64,000 bases of DNA, taken from Anticarsia gemmatalis. Lineage: Eukaryota > Arthropoda > Insecta > Lepidoptera > Erebidae. The translations under genes were made by a program, and so were the position numbers. How positions within the stretch are numbered: the stretch's first letter is position 1; every line of letters begins with the position of its first letter. Of this stretch, positions 34,866 to 47,874 are shown piece after piece. Location of the stretch: the NCBI RefSeq assembly GCF_050436995.1, contig NC_134770.1, positions 3,544,501 to 3,608,500 on the forward strand, in the 5' to 3' direction. The notes beneath the pieces are model-generated. The model saw only the letters and a list, made by a program, of their open reading frames with translations, did no database searches and was not told the origin of the DNA.

Positions 34866-35271
34866 TGTTTAAAAAAAAACACTGTCAAAAAATCCACTCA
34901 AGTAATCACTTAAAATAAATTTAGCGGGAAAATTTAATTTCAGAACGTAAAGCGCGGTCGTTCGCGCGCAAATCAACAGTCTGACTGCGGAGGCGCGGCG
35001 AATACACACCCACGCCACGCGTCTTATCACTCCACCGTGCGATGACGTAGCATTTAGGTACAAAACATTAATTACGCGATCAAAAACCGTACACAGCATA
35101 TTATTATCACAAACGTCGAACTCAAACACAATTTTTGTCGTTTAGCGCCATTAAAATTCGCTACGCTACCCACTTATCAACATTTTAATACATAGTCGGA
35201 AGTTGATACAACATTATTTATTCGCATACATTTAAACATCCTGAATAATATATTATGAAAGTATATCTTAC
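34866..35271 (-). promoter_or_regulatory. probable glycerol kinase promoter / 5' leader
   Basis: A locally GC- and CpG-rich block (about 34925-35045, with GCGCGCAAAT and GGAGGCGCGGCG) lies directly upstream of the ATG at 34865. This contrasts with the AT-rich surroundings, as expected for a promoter or leader exon. An in-frame TAA two codons before that ATG (34871-34869) fixes it as the start on this transcript. No TATA box or initiator can be assigned firmly. Confidence 0.4.
35072..35120 (-). repeat. 49-bp inverted repeat, arm 2 (leader region)
   Basis: Exact reverse complement of 33813-33861, about 1.2 kb away. It lies between the two candidate first coding exons, in the presumed leader or promoter of the glycerol kinase gene. 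Confidence 0.95.
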
Positions 35272-35326
35272 GCATAATATGTTGTGGCTTTCTCCAAAGA
35301 TCGTTCACAGGTTTCACATTATCCAT
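35272..35326 (-). CDS. candidate alternative first exon of glycerol kinase gene
   Basis: ATG at 35326 opens 18 codons (MDNVKPVNDLWRKPQHIM) and one extra base before a good donor (GTAAGATA) at 35271. The phase (1) equals that of exon 1, so splicing to exon 2 would continue in frame as RSEMPVKEG and add 15 residues relative to the other start. Upstream on the minus strand are two CCAAT-like motifs (about 35400-35425) and TTATAAT (about 35372). It might instead begin an unrelated gene, but no other downstream acceptor in this phase was recognised. Confidence 0.5.
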
Positions 35327-35429
35327 CTTCACATCAATTCACAAGCGAATTAAAATTACAATGACATTATAAGCGGAACTAATTCAATCAAGCCGACCAG
35401 CTGATTGGAATCGGCCAATAGAAACTTGT

Positions 35430-38400
35430 ATAAGGTAGATCAGTAAAAATAGAATAGGGCAGAACACAGAGGCCAAGTAATTTTAATTGCCTAATAAATT
35501 ACACGCAAACTTCTCATGCAGGCGTCATTATTCCCATAGTTTTTTACATGATATATCACAGGTAACAAATTGAATGAAAGTGCTATCATACTATGGCATT
35601 ACTCCAACATGTAGAGACCATGCGTCTTGCGGGTGAATATAATTCATTAAAATGACATAGAAGAAGCACCGTAGACCATCGATATGTCATTAACTAAACG
35701 TAACTCTACCAAAAGACAAACATTGACGTAGAATAACAAGCAAAGAAGCCAAAAATAGTACAATCACGATATGGGAACATGGGCATGCGTCACCGCTACG
35801 CGAAAAAAAACATACGTCTCATGACTTTGTGTACGAAAAGCAGATATTTATTCTGAGACAATACGAAATGCGTATAAACCTCGCGTGTTTGATTACGTCA
35901 CAGGCTCGCAGGGAAGTGTCGTCGAAATATGGTCAAAGTAAAAATAACGAGTTACTCAGAAAGAGAAAATGTCATTACATTTGTGTCAATGCTCTCGTGC
36001 GTTGGCGTCTTTGTGCGGAAAAGCTTTTAACACAGGCAGAAACATTCCAGTTGGAAAATGCTACTGGCTCGGACCGCTTCATAAGAATCTCGATACGATA
36101 AATATAATCCAGTTTTTCACACAGTGTAAACATTGCGAAACGACACGTGTTACGTAAATTTTAGCCGAAGTTCTAATAAACAGAAATTCGCACATAAGAC
36201 ATCTAACTAAACGAAAGGCGATAATCTTGTACAACAACAGATATCTGACAATGTCTTGACCAAACATAGAAATATTCCACACCAGAAAAAAACTGGATCG
36301 CGTAACCTATGATTGTCCTAATCACCTTTAAAAACTCGCATTCTGTTTTGAATCGAATAGTAACAAAAGGCATTGGAGTCGTGTTTATTTACTCTTTATA
36401 TAAGTATAATGTAAACAGATTAAAACTATTCATCAGTCGCCCTTGATGTGTACACGCCTACGACGTTTTATTTTTAATATACAATTGCGAGAGTACTAGT
36501 TGCGTGTGTCACAAGATTTGCTAAACGATTATTATCTGTGTCGAGTTGGGCTTGGGAGTATGCGGGCTTGTTGATATTCAACCTTGTCTAGAATCCACTC
36601 GTAAATGATCCGAAAAAAAGTGGTAAGAGCCAGAAATATGAAGATTTTATTCAAGACTTCATCCAATGTTTCAGGGCGATTTTAGCTTCTTAATGAACGA
36701 TATGTATGCATTAATTTAACGTTCAACAGGTGAGAAACTTCCAAAAAATTAATCTCAAAGAGAAAATCTGACTTTTAAAGACACTCTAGCAAATAGCAAT
36801 TATTTCGCAAACCAAAGAAGAAACGATTTCGAAAAAGAAATCGCAGCGGATTTTGATTCAAAACCAAAAATATAGCAAAACAAGTTACATAACAGCATAA
36901 ATATTTTATGCAGATACCAAAAACACAGTCTCAAACATACATATTAACAAAAACGATCATATTTTACATGTATCTTAGCGATTAAAAATAAAGGAACAAC
37001 AAGTGATATTTACACAAGGCAAAGAATGTTATCCATGCATTGTAAACGTAAGAACGATTCAATGTCACCTTTCGTACTGTTGAACGACGGGGGTGTGTCT
37101 GTTTGATACAGATATGTAAACACTATTGAACGGATTGTGACGTAGAACGTGGATTCCGGTTTAATACTCGAAGGCCAATTCGTAAGAGAGATCGTATACA
37201 AATAAATAAAAGATTTCTCTCCGGTCCGGTGGAAATGGTTAACGATGGTCGCAGAATCGCGAATTTAATTAGCTCATTGAATTAATATCTTGTTTGCTGG
37301 CTTTGAATGGATGCAGAAAATACAGTACATAGCTATACATACGTCATACATACATAGATTTATGCCTCTATCCCATAGAGGTAGGTAGAGACCAAAGAAC
37401 GGCACTTGGTACGATCCTTACAAACTTTCGCCCTATTCATATTATTATCCATACATCTTTTCATACAGGACCAATGAAATGCAGTACACCAATTAATATT
37501 TGATTTGAACGTACACATAATGCCAATTAAGAGTTCAAATCGTTCTGCATGAAGAATTTTACTGCGAAGCTACTTAAGGAAATTAACGAATTTTATCAGA
37601 CCAGTGCTTGATTATAATCTTCAAATAAACCTATTGAAAGATCGATGATGTTGCTGGTGTCAAGAAATGTATTAAGCCAACTCAAAGGGCAAGCCGTATT
37701 AACTAATAAGATGACTTCTACTTTGAAAATAATAAAAAAAATAGAGCGGTTAATTTTCCGCCGGATCGAATGAACATACTCATATGTGGTCATCTTTACC
37801 TGTCCTACATATTACATTTCAACCACTCAAGGCTAACAGGGAGACGAGGCAAGTTTCAAGATTGATATACTGTTTATAATTCGCAATAAAACTTTCGAAA
37901 AATATAGCAGTAAACTTATACACGTATTATGAAGCAAGCTATAAGATTTTCTGTAAGACGTCGGCTAGATTGCCTCAATATTTACCTTTGCAGTCGTGAG
38001 AACAGATGAGTATTGTGTTTGGTGAAAAGCCTAGGGTTTTGTCTCATATGAAATGAAATGAAATGAGTCTGCTTTAAAAGCCGCTTTTTTCCTGTATTTG
38101 ATAAAAGCGAAAATGTTGATGTGCTCGATCTAACCCGTTCGCAAAATATCTAGGCGCCCCATAATGTTCTTATCCTTATATTATCTAAATTACCCGATAA
38201 GAATATTTTCTGACTGAGTCTTCTCAATCAAAACTTTCATTTTATGCAAGCACGAACAGAAAAAGACAGATAAAGGATTTTTCCCACGTAGCATTGTAGT
38301 TTGCCTAGACGCGTCAAAGCGAATCTCATAATTGCAGTCTCTGAAATACGCAATACAGATCTTTGTAATAAAACTAACAAAAGTAGTGTCACAAAGAAAT

Positions 38401-41400
38401 TATTGAAATTACGTCTGATGAATATAAACAGCGTGTGACGTCATAATCCATATTTCAGCATTAACAACTGTCATCTCGTTCTCGCATCTCATATTGTTTT
38501 GTCTGTAGATCGTTATGAAGAACAATTAACACATTGTTGTATGAAGGACTGGCTGAAATTTAAATAACAAATGTAAATGCTCAGAACGCTCACTGGGGAC
38601 TGCTACGCTAGATTTTCTCAACCGATTTTGGCAACATTTTTCCCTGTTATTGTTTTAATTAAGATACGAGGTAACTTTGCAGATAGGTCCTTACTAAACT
38701 TAACTTGCTTATAATTTGGTCTTCACTTAATATAGGTAGATAATGTGACAGGTAATTTTTGTTTAACTGAACTGTGGTCTTTAAAAAAATATAACAAAGA
38801 ACGAGTATTATTTGCCATTCGCATCGCCATTTGAGTAAACAGTTGTAGCAAAAATATTATGCAACATACTCAAAGTAATGCGCGGTCCCCAAGGAAGTAT
38901 TCTGCCCCTCTGTAGGTTAAAGATTTCAAGAACTATCGCGTGATTGCTTATTTTCGCCAACCGTATGATCAAATAAGGAAAAAAACAAAAAATAATAACT
39001 GTTCTAGAAACATTCGTTGGTCAAATAAGTACATAAGGTGTTCTATATTCTTCAAGAATTCAAGTGTGACGAGATTATGGAGATCATCATACTATTTACA
39101 ATTCACATTGTGTGTTGAGATTTCTCTGCCGTAGATTAGATTGATATACTGAAAATTCACCGTGATCTGGTTGTTTCGTTGCGACAAGATTTAATTATGA
39201 GAATCAATATTTTTATTTTATTAATGAAGTCCCTCATAAGTATGTGCTTAGTAGTTTTCGAACCTATCTACTCTTGATTAGAACGCATTGTGCCTACCAA
39301 GGCAGATTTACGATCATCTTAAAGAGGTTGGTGGATGTTTTTCGGAATTGAAGTTTGGGTCTAGGGCATGTCATTCGTTATTAAAAGTTTGACACGAGTA
39401 TCGTGTAAGAGGGATGGGTTTCTAATTATTTTGCTTGAACCCTAAGGCCTCGACCAGTAAAGGCCTATACGAGGGATTCGAGCAACAGAACTAAAAGAGT
39501 AATTCTTACTAATCGTATTGGATTAATAAAAAAATTACCGTACCTAGTAAGTAAGTGAAAGAAACTAAAAAAATTGCATACCTAAGCATTATTTGCAATC
39601 TACAATTTGCAGTATCCGCATTTTGTAGCAGTTCAATGCACTGATATAGATTTGTAAGTCACGACACGACTATCAATAGTTCTTACATCAGCATTCGTAA
39701 CTATAATCTGATATTGCATCATACAAATTACCACATAGCTAATTTATTTTTTATTTAGATTAGCATTATTTGGCACAATTATAAATAAAACCGGTTTTTG
39801 AATGACTATTACATATACGTACTTCTTTTTAGATAAAATTGCAGTGTGATACTTTTATTGGCAATTTAGTAATTGGTGATATTGACTTGTTCATTTTTAT
39901 GATGATGACGATTGTAATCTTTATTTTCTTTTATTGTGCCAGTTTTTACAGTAAACGATCAGGCAATAATCTTTATATTTTAACTGACTTACTTGCAAAA
40001 TTTGCAAACATGTTTGCCGCATAATGCTTAGGCTTGCATTTTTTTGCCTATTTGGTACAAATGATTCTCTTATGACTTTTATATACATTTTAAAAACTAC
40101 AACTACAAAACTATTATACTGAAAATATATTTAAATAAACAAATGTGCTATAATGGATGTCTAAATTCCAGTAACACAGTTTCCTTGTACCAAGTCACAT
40201 ATAAAAAAACCTAACCTTTGAGCAACTGAACTACTGTTCAACGGGCAAAGTACAATAACCAACATTACTTACAAGCCAATAAGAGATAAGTATAAAATTG
40301 CTTAATAAGGTCAATAGATGTTATCAAATGTTATTTTGATAAACATAATCATAATTCACCGAGTTATATCAACGGGATTTAATTTAATCTTTACGTGATG
40401 ACAAATTTTAATGATTATGGATAATTTTGTATCTTTTTCTAATAGGATGTGAAGTCATTTTTATTTTAGACACTGGCCATTGACATTATGCCTATAGTCA
40501 ATGAATTAGTTACTAGTAATATGTTTTTTTTAATAAGGCACTACTGTTATGTTATCAGGCTGTAATTTTCCTACACAATTGTTTGATATTGAATTATTAT
40601 GATAATTTAATCTATAAGTAAGCCATTAACACAGGATTAAGAGAAATTTATGATAATAAAGCTTGCCTAAAACTTAAGAGATATCTATATTGAGAATTGA
40701 TGCAAGATATATATAATTTTAAACATTTAAAATATATTAAAAAGAAGACCAAACTTGTTTTAATATACCAAATATATTGTAAAACATGTTTCAAGCTTTT
40801 TTTGATTATTGCATCCTTGAAGTTTTCCAAAAGTATGAGGTAGTCATTTTAATTTATTAGATATGATCATTTCAATCTATACTTAATTTACATAATTTAG
40901 TCCAACACAATTCTTAATTTTCTTTAAGTTATGATAACAAGCAAAATTTTTTTTAAATGCGTCATGAAAATACTTAGAAAATAATGAAAATGTATTTAAA
41001 ATGTTAAATTAGTGTTACCTATTTTCTCAGCAGCCAAGGCTGTAATAAATAAAAGTAAAAATATATTTATGTCAAGGCTAATTTAATGAAGCCCTGAAAG
41101 ATTTCTATACTACCTAATGAGCCCTAGATTAAATTGTTGTAGCAACCCTAAGCATTCCAAATTCAATTATGTAATTACTAAGAACTGTAATGAAACAACA
41201 ACCCTATGGAAACATTTAATCAATGAGATTAACAGCTTTATCTCTAAGGGATAAAGTTCAGATTAGTCTATCAACGCAAATCCTATTAGGTTATTTTGGA
41301 ATTCGAATTTTGTATTCGCGATCATAAGACACAGCTGAGTAAAGCCGCATTACGGAAAAGAATAAAAACTTTAATTTAAAATTATAACTTTTTTTAAGAA

Positions 41401-42240
41401 ATTAAAATGCTAACCGGCAAGGGAATATTAACTACTGACACCTAATCAATACTCTCAATAGGTACCTGCTGGCAATATTACGGTCAATGTTTTAGCTTTT
41501 AACACATTATTATGAAACAAAAACACTTATAAAATTTACGGAAAACTTCCTTATTATTTGCTTCCGCATAACGTATCGTAATTTAATCAAATAGACCAAG
41601 TTATTGGTCAAAATTCCGCACATTATAATTTCCATTAAAAAGTAAGAAGATGACTTACCGTGATTATTTACGTACTGGAGGACGATAATATTACACTTTT
41701 ATAACACCTTCAACACAATATCATAGTTTTTTAGATAATTTATGTGGTTTTATTATTTTTATTCGAATTTATCCGAATGTAGTTCAGTGTGCGGATGACA
41801 TGCGTGTGACATATACTGTAGGTTTTTTTCATACATATATTTTGTTGGGACTTTGACAGAAGGAGTCGATTCAGTTTAGCCTACGCATCGACTAAAAATA
41901 ATCCAGAAGATTTCTATTAACTACCTACTATCACCCATATAAATACACACCATTCACTGATTATTTTAATATTAATTTGAAAAGGCTTATAATTAGTATT
42001 ATTGATTTCATTTATTTTCAAGTATTTAACTCAAACTTTCTAAACTCTTTATAATATTGGTGTAATTGGGTGCCGAAATTTAGATCCTTCTCTGACTTGA
42101 AAAGCACATGAGTCGTTGTTTTTATATTCGAAGATGAGATAGTAGTTATTGAATGTAAAATGCGCTTAAATTGAGCAATTATTGATTAGTTGATTTTTAT
42201 AGATAATCACTCGTATACTGAAAAGTTGTCATTGTAGTAA
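35430..42240. other. intergenic region
   Basis: About 6.8 kb between the divergent glycerol kinase and zinc-finger genes. Open frames reach only ~60-90 codons, without motifs or splice context. A repeat fragment at about 37330-37440 (TTATGCCTCTATCCCATAGAGGTAGG, GGCACTTGGTACGATCCTTAC) resembles a common lepidopteran repeat. A short (AAATG)n run lies at 38048-38070. Nothing else is recognised. Confidence 0.55.
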
Positions 42241-42398
42241 TGTCACTGTCAGACATATTGTCATCTGAGATCGCGATTTGCTGCGTGATTGTTTTATTTT
42301 GCATTTTTGTGCGTTGTTTGTGTAAAATATTACCAATATTATTTCAATTTATTTATTGTAAAGTTCAAAATCACTCTAAAGCAGCATAAGAATCAACT

Positions 42399-44401
42399 AT
42401 GTCGCCTATATCCGCTGTATTTAGCAGCATAATCAATGGAAAGAATAATGTCTGTTGTTTGTGCTTGTCCTATATTTCTGAAGAGCCGATACGATTAACC
42501 GATGAAGTAGTCATTGATATTAATAATGGGGATTGTGATACAGCGGTGGAGCAAGTGCTTAATAACGTATTTGATGAAGAGGTAATGAATTATCGTATTA
42601 TAATATCGAGTCACTTATTCTGTCAATAAACAACATGTTGAGTGTTTGTCATGTTAAATCTTACACTTTTACGATAATTATAGAAAAACCAGTACTTATT
42701 TTTGGGATTAGTGAGCTGATAACGTATTTTACAAGCCTTATTGCCATAACAGGGAAAACCTTTTGATTGAATGATACACACGGGTCCTTTGATTTAGACT
42801 TCGTTTTGATTTTTTATAGACATAAGAGAATTAATACGAATGTCTAGTTACTTATTTACTGCTGTAATACCATTACATTGTTCTGAATAAAATCTCATCT
42901 ATACATAGTTATCTTTTCTTTTCAGATGTACAGCTACATATCTTCAATGAACTCAATATGTGAACAATGTATAAAGCAAGCAATAAATTACTACAAATTC
43001 CTTCGAATTACTCAAAGAAACGCAGAATACTTCACAAATGTTCTTAACAGTCTCACCAACAGCTTTGAATACATTTCAAATGAGTTGTATGACAGCAAAT
43101 CTCTATTTGTCTCATTGAATTTACAAGATTTCACAAGCAAACACTACTATGATGAAAAACGTGCCCCATCTACCTCAAAAGCAGCATTGAAACGGTTTCA
43201 AAGTCTAGACAATACACAGAAAGTTAAAATTGAAGACTTATTGAACAGAGTTAAAAAAGAAAAAGACTCAATCAGTCAAGTTGTGAAACGAAAGGCTAAA
43301 AATGTTATTAACATTCCAACCAGCGAAATGCTGATAGACAAAAATAATCGTAACAACCTCAAATGTAAAGAGTGTCTTAAGAAATTTCCCACTATTTGGA
43401 ATTTAAGAAATCATTATATTAGGGTTCATGCACCAAAGACTTTCAAATGCCCTGAATGTCCAAGAAGATATGGATCTGCAGCATTTCTAGAAGCTCATAA
43501 AACTGAGAGCCACTGTACTGTTGTCTGTACGGAGTGTGGAAAGACATTTAATAATAGGCATACATTAAAAATGCATGAAATCGGACACCACTTAACACTG
43601 GTCTGTCATGACTGTGGAAGAATTTATAAGAATAAATCAACATTTAAGAAACATATTGATTTAAATGTATGCGGTCAAAAAACAAGAGCTAATCCATCTG
43701 AAGCGAAATACACTTGTGATCATTGTAATAAAAAATACACGCAAAAGATGTCCTTAAGAGTACACATACAGCTTGAACATGGGAACTATAAAGCTCATAT
43801 CTGTGAATGGTGCGGTAAAAAGTTCTGGGCACAGAGTCGATTAAAAGCCCATATAGTAAAACATACAAGAGAAAAAAACTTTCCTTGCACGCTCTGTGGA
43901 GGAAAATTCGTATCAAAAGAATCATTGCTCTATCATACAAGGATCCATACTGGTGAAAAGCCATACAAATGTCCGCATTGTGATGCTCGATTTATTTCAG
44001 CATCTCGTAGAACTGATCATGTGAAACGTCATCATTTAGGAGGGACATTTGAATGCGATATTTGTCATAGTAAGTTTAATTCAAGGCCGTTTTTACTGAA
44101 ACATAAAAAGATGCATACAGAAGATGCGTCTAAACCAAATCAATTTGATCAGAGTAGAAGTATGTTAAAGAATAGTTTGAATTCTGATATGACTTCAAGA
44201 GATATTTGGAAGATTGATGAACTAGATGATGTTGGGATACAAAGTTTTCAGAATGTTATTGAATCTGCTGAAGTTCAGATTCAGAGTTTTGGAGATGAAG
44301 TATATGAAGATACGAAACAGTCTTCTGAAGATGGTAGAGTGTATTTAGAAGTTTCTGACGATGCTGATGAGTTTATAAAATTAGCTGGTATTGGAACATA
44401 A
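42399..44401 (+). CDS. ZAD and C2H2 zinc-finger transcription factor
   Basis: Two exons join in phase 0: 42399-42581 (61 codons, donor GTAATG) and 42926-44401 (491 residues plus TAA, acceptor TTTTCTTTTCAG), giving 552 residues. The N-terminus is a ZAD, the arthropod zinc-finger-associated dimerisation domain. Cys19/Cys22 (CCLC) come from exon 1 and Cys73/Cys76 (CEQC) from exon 2, so the domain is only complete after splicing, which supports the join. Nine C2H2-type fingers span about residues 208-460. The fourth ends in Cys rather than His. The linker TGEKPYKC joins fingers 7 and 8, typical of DNA binding. The C-tail (465-552) is acidic and may act in regulation. It is nuclear by family. ZAD-ZNF genes are a fast-growing insect family, so no orthologue is named. 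Confidence 0.93.
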
Positions 44402-44871
44402 TATTAATAATTTGTATATTTAGAAATCATATTAAATGTGTGTGTAAATTGCTGAGTGCTTCTAGCCTTAAAAACTTCTTGGAAACTGTTATTTACTTTG
44501 TATTTTCTTATTCTTGTTTATTTCCCACAAAAAATCTATCTACCATACCTATATAATGTGTTCAATTGTAGCTTAATTTCTCTTTGTGTAGGTATATAAC
44601 TGATGAAAATTTTGTTCTATGTGCTGTCAATTATGGAAATAAAATCAATAATAATAAAGAATATTTATTCAAAGTTACCAGTCATCAATGTTACATCCAA
44701 TATACAGATTTTTATGTAATGGACTGTTTCTTTATAGATTTCGGCTGTTCACACTTAAAATGGATGTTAAGATAACCATTATGTATTTCGTTGCATATTT
44801 AATCTTTATACAAGTTAAACACTGTAAGAAATAATCAGAAAACGTGATGTAAAGCTAGTTAATATTTTTGT

Positions 44872-44877
44872 AATAAA
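44872..44877 (+). terminator. polyadenylation signal of the zinc-finger gene
   Basis: AATAAA 470 bp after the stop codon, followed by GTGTAAAAAAA. An earlier AATAAA lies near 44638. Choice between them is inference. Confidence 0.4.
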
Positions 44878-45689
44878 ACTTGTGTAAAAAAATTATATTT
44901 TTTATTATATTTTCCTAATTTGTTTCTGGTCAGTCTCAGCCTCGTCCATAAACGTAGGACATGTCGCTCATCGTTACAATTCATCCTGCTTCAGCTGAAT
45001 AAAACTAGTTAAAATCAAGGTGCTTAACTAAAACATTATATTCTTACGTTACGAGATAATTTCAGTCAGTAAACAGATTAGGCTCGAAATTGCGTAGCCC
45101 GCTACGCATCCTAAGAGAAATCGTAAGTACCTACCTATTCTTTTCTACGCTACAGCAGGATTCTATCAGAATGGAGAATGTTACCTAATTTTGATTTTTA
45201 GCACTCCATATTCTCGTTTAAAAATAAAAAATACTGGTGAAAGAATTACTTCGATACGTCAATTAGTTTTCGATTTATAAGTAAAACAAGTTGTAACCGC
45301 ACGACGCTAGCTCTCGGTGACGGTGTGACGTCACTCTACACTTGCTCAGTCTGGCTCACACAGTCCGCTTGAGGTCGCGCGCTCGATGCGTTGAAATTAT
45401 TCCTAAATACTTTTAAAAATGTTCAATTCAAATACTAGGAAATCATATGTTGTGCCTAAATGTAATTTAATATTATGTAAGTAAGTACATAAGTAATAAT
45501 AAATAACTTTATCTTATAATGAAACAATTTCTAACCGGATTGATCGCCATTTTATTGATTTTACTGTGGCAGGAAAAATGTAAAATCGATAAGTATACGA
45601 TTATTTCGGTTAAAAACTGTTTCATTATAATACGTAGTGATCGTAAATATTTATCTAACATTATTACTTATTATACCTATGTATAATAT

Positions 45690-46075
45690 ACTAGAAGCCG
45701 CCCACGACTTCGTCCGCATGGAAACCCTTCCCGCGTAAATCCCGATCCTTCGAGAACTCGAGGATAAAAAGTAGTCTATAGTGTTATTCTGGGTCTTCAG
45801 GTATATATAAAATTTCATCGTAATCGGTTCTGTCAAATTTGCGTGAAAAAGTAACAAACATCCATACATACTTACATACCTACATACTTACATACATACA
45901 TACATACATATACAAACATACGTACATACATACCTACATACCTACATACTTACATACATACATACATATACAAACATACGTACATACATACATACATACA
46001 TACATACGTACGTACGTAAATACATACATACAATGACATATGTATGTCATTGTATGTATAACTTATGTACTTATG
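45690..46075 (-). repeat. SINE-like repeat with TACA microsatellite tail
   Basis: 45690-45850 carries GCCCACGACTTCGTCCGCATGG, GTAGTCTATAG, and ATTTCATCGTAATCGGTTC, typical of a high-copy lepidopteran repeat. It runs directly into about 180 bp of (TACA)n variants (45857-46035) with TACC, TACT and TACG interruptions. Within it, a longer block containing TATACAAACATACGTACATA recurs about 66 bp apart. The array ends in a palindrome (ACATACAATGACATA and its inverse, about 46026-46057). Confidence 0.7.
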
Positions 46076-46099
46076 TATGTACTATCGAACCAACTGATT

Positions 46100-46870
46100 C
46101 ATGACCCATTTTGCCGATAATTCGCTTGACACCGTCAAAACAGTAAGAATTTCGTCTCTATCGTCAAAATTGCACTTAGGACATTTTAAACATGCATACG
46201 ACTGTGTTATGATGTATCTACGACTACATACAACTTTGACCTTTGTTATTACAGTGCGTAGATACGTTTTCGATAAATCACTCTTAATTTGAATGTAGAA
46301 TGTAAATAGTCTAAACTCTTTTCACTACGAAAAAACATATTTGTGTCAAATATCAAATAACACGTCATTTAGAAATCTGTGAAACGATTAGGGTAACCAT
46401 TATAGTCATTGCCCATCATACAGTGATTGCCAATGTTAAGGAATAATACGTTTATTTTAATTTCTAAAGTAACCAGTTCAAATTAATTGCGATATATGTC
46501 ACTTTTAGAATATTGGTAACATTTTTAATTTATAGAACTCATGTCCAACGTTTGTGCGACAGATGTGTAGTTCGAAAAGAAAAAGTAAAAGTTTGTTGCA
46601 ATATTTGTTAAGGATAACACATTTGAATTAACAGTATTTCTGGTTTTTAAGTATTTTATATTGAATTAGTATAAAGTTATTGAAACAAAGGATTGATGTT
46701 CTTTTAGAAAGAATATTTAAGTTGCGTTTATAATAGAGTTTATGTCAATGTTTTACTAAATAAAGATACTATTGACCAAAATTGTGTATCAATTCCTTAA
46801 CCGGGTAATAACTATGCTGGTTACCCTATATTATTTAATTTTTATAGTTACATTATTTCCTTTAATGGCT
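46100..46870. other. intergenic, nothing recognised
   Basis: AT-rich sequence without coding frames, repeats or RNA-like structure that I can identify. Confidence 0.5.
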
Positions 46871-46874
46871 GAAT

Positions 46875-46952
46875 AAACCATGCGCTGAGTGGGTATCGAA
46901 CCCACTCCTGACGCGTCGCAGTCGTAACATCAACCCACTACGCCTCGGAGCC
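46875..46952 (-). repeat. tRNA-derived SINE head
   Basis: On the minus strand, GGCGTAGTGGGTTGATG (A-box-like) is followed 35 nt later by GTGGGTTCGATACCCAC (B box in a good T-stem). The outer ends do not pair as an acceptor stem, so it is a SINE rather than a functional tRNA. Confidence 0.6.
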
Positions 46953-47389
46953 TGTTGAAAACGGTAGCAAAGCATTATTGTATTGGCGCACAAAGATTTG
47001 TCGCAATAATGACAGATAACAAGTTCATTACCAAGGAAACGAAGGTTCAAGCCAATTTCGACCTACGCGTATATAGACGCGTTTTAGAAAATGAGCACAT
47101 GGTGGGTCATGATTCAGTTTGTTCGATAGTACATATATACATTCTCACAAACTTTCAAATTTATAATATTAAGTAGGATTTCGGAAGCAACAAAACCTCT
47201 ATTTGTTTCACAAATAATTCGGAACCATTATTCCATTTATTTTAGGTACATTATCCGATTGCCCTTTTTAAAATCCTTTATCCATTTTATTAATCGAATA
47301 GTATTTACTATTATTATAAGTTATTTTATACATAAGCGGACGAAAACACAACAAAATACTACGCAAACTATTACACCTACAACAACGAT

Positions 47390-47552
47390 TGGCGACTTAA
47401 TACTAAGCGGGACGCGGCCCGCGCGGCGCGGTAAAGTAGTATGACGTCACAGCCGCTCACGCGGCTGTTAGCGGGACTCGATATTTTTCGAAACTTTGAA
47501 TGCTTATAAAATCAAAACTATTTGGTATTTTTGACTAAAACAAAAACTAGTT
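47390..47552. other. GC-rich host flank of the retrotransposon
   Basis: Contains GCGGGACGCGGCCCGCGCGG, TATGACGTCACAGC and AGCCGCTCACGCGGCT, in contrast to the AT-rich flanks. It ends in ACTAGTT just before the LTR; the last four bases are the target site copy. The block looks like part of an older repeat, but the family is not recognised. Confidence 0.4.
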
Positions 47553-47855
47553 TGTGGCGACGTAATTCATTCGCCCACGTTCACTCGTGACGTTTCCGAA
47601 CGCAATCTGTCAATAGACTTTGACAGCTGGGTTCGGGGCATAGAGATTTTTCCCGCGCGATCATTGGAAGACGCGCCAAAAAGCAGACATTACGCTAGTT
47701 CCTAATAGCGATGTACATATAGTTTATTAAGGTAGAATAAGTCTCCTTGTACGCTATCTATTGATATTATACCGTTTAATCACAACCGAGTTGTTTGGTT
47801 TATTGATCCTGCGCAAGCATTGCGGTCTAACGCTGCTTAATAAGTATCCGCCAAA
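47553..47855 (+). repeat. 5' LTR
   Basis: 303 bp, beginning TGTGGCGACG and ending TCCGCCAAA. By eye it is identical to the two halves of the 3' LTR. The final bases are AA rather than the usual CA; the border was set by the AGTT duplication. It contains the palindrome ATGTACAT at 47711-47718, the site hit by the hAT element in the other LTR. Confidence 0.93.
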
Positions 47856-47856
47856 C

Positions 47857-47874
47857 TGGTGACCCCGACGTGAT
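47857..47874 (+). other. primer binding site, tRNA-Trp
   Basis: TGGTGACCCCGACGTGAT, one base after the LTR, is complementary to the 3' end of tRNA-Trp (ATCACGTCGGGGTCA plus CCA) over 18 nt. The tRNA sequence is from general knowledge. Confidence 0.8.

Noticed and set aside
34869..35129. 86-codon minus-strand open frame upstream of glycerol kinase exon 1
   Set aside because: It crosses the inverted-repeat arm and GC-rich leader, has no motif, and ends two codons before the real start. At most it is an upstream leader frame.
35829..36157. overlapping plus-strand open frames of 62-90 codons
   Set aside because: No homology recognised, no splice or promoter context, and surrounded by AT-rich intergenic DNA.
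45857..46035. CRISPR-like array
   Set aside because: Short tetranucleotide units without unique spacers in a eukaryotic genome.
45839..46036. 65-codon Thr/Tyr/His/Ile repeat open frame
   Set aside because: Translation of the TACA microsatellite, not a protein gene.
46875..46952. tRNA gene
   Set aside because: A and B boxes are present but no acceptor stem pairs; it fits a tRNA-derived SINE.
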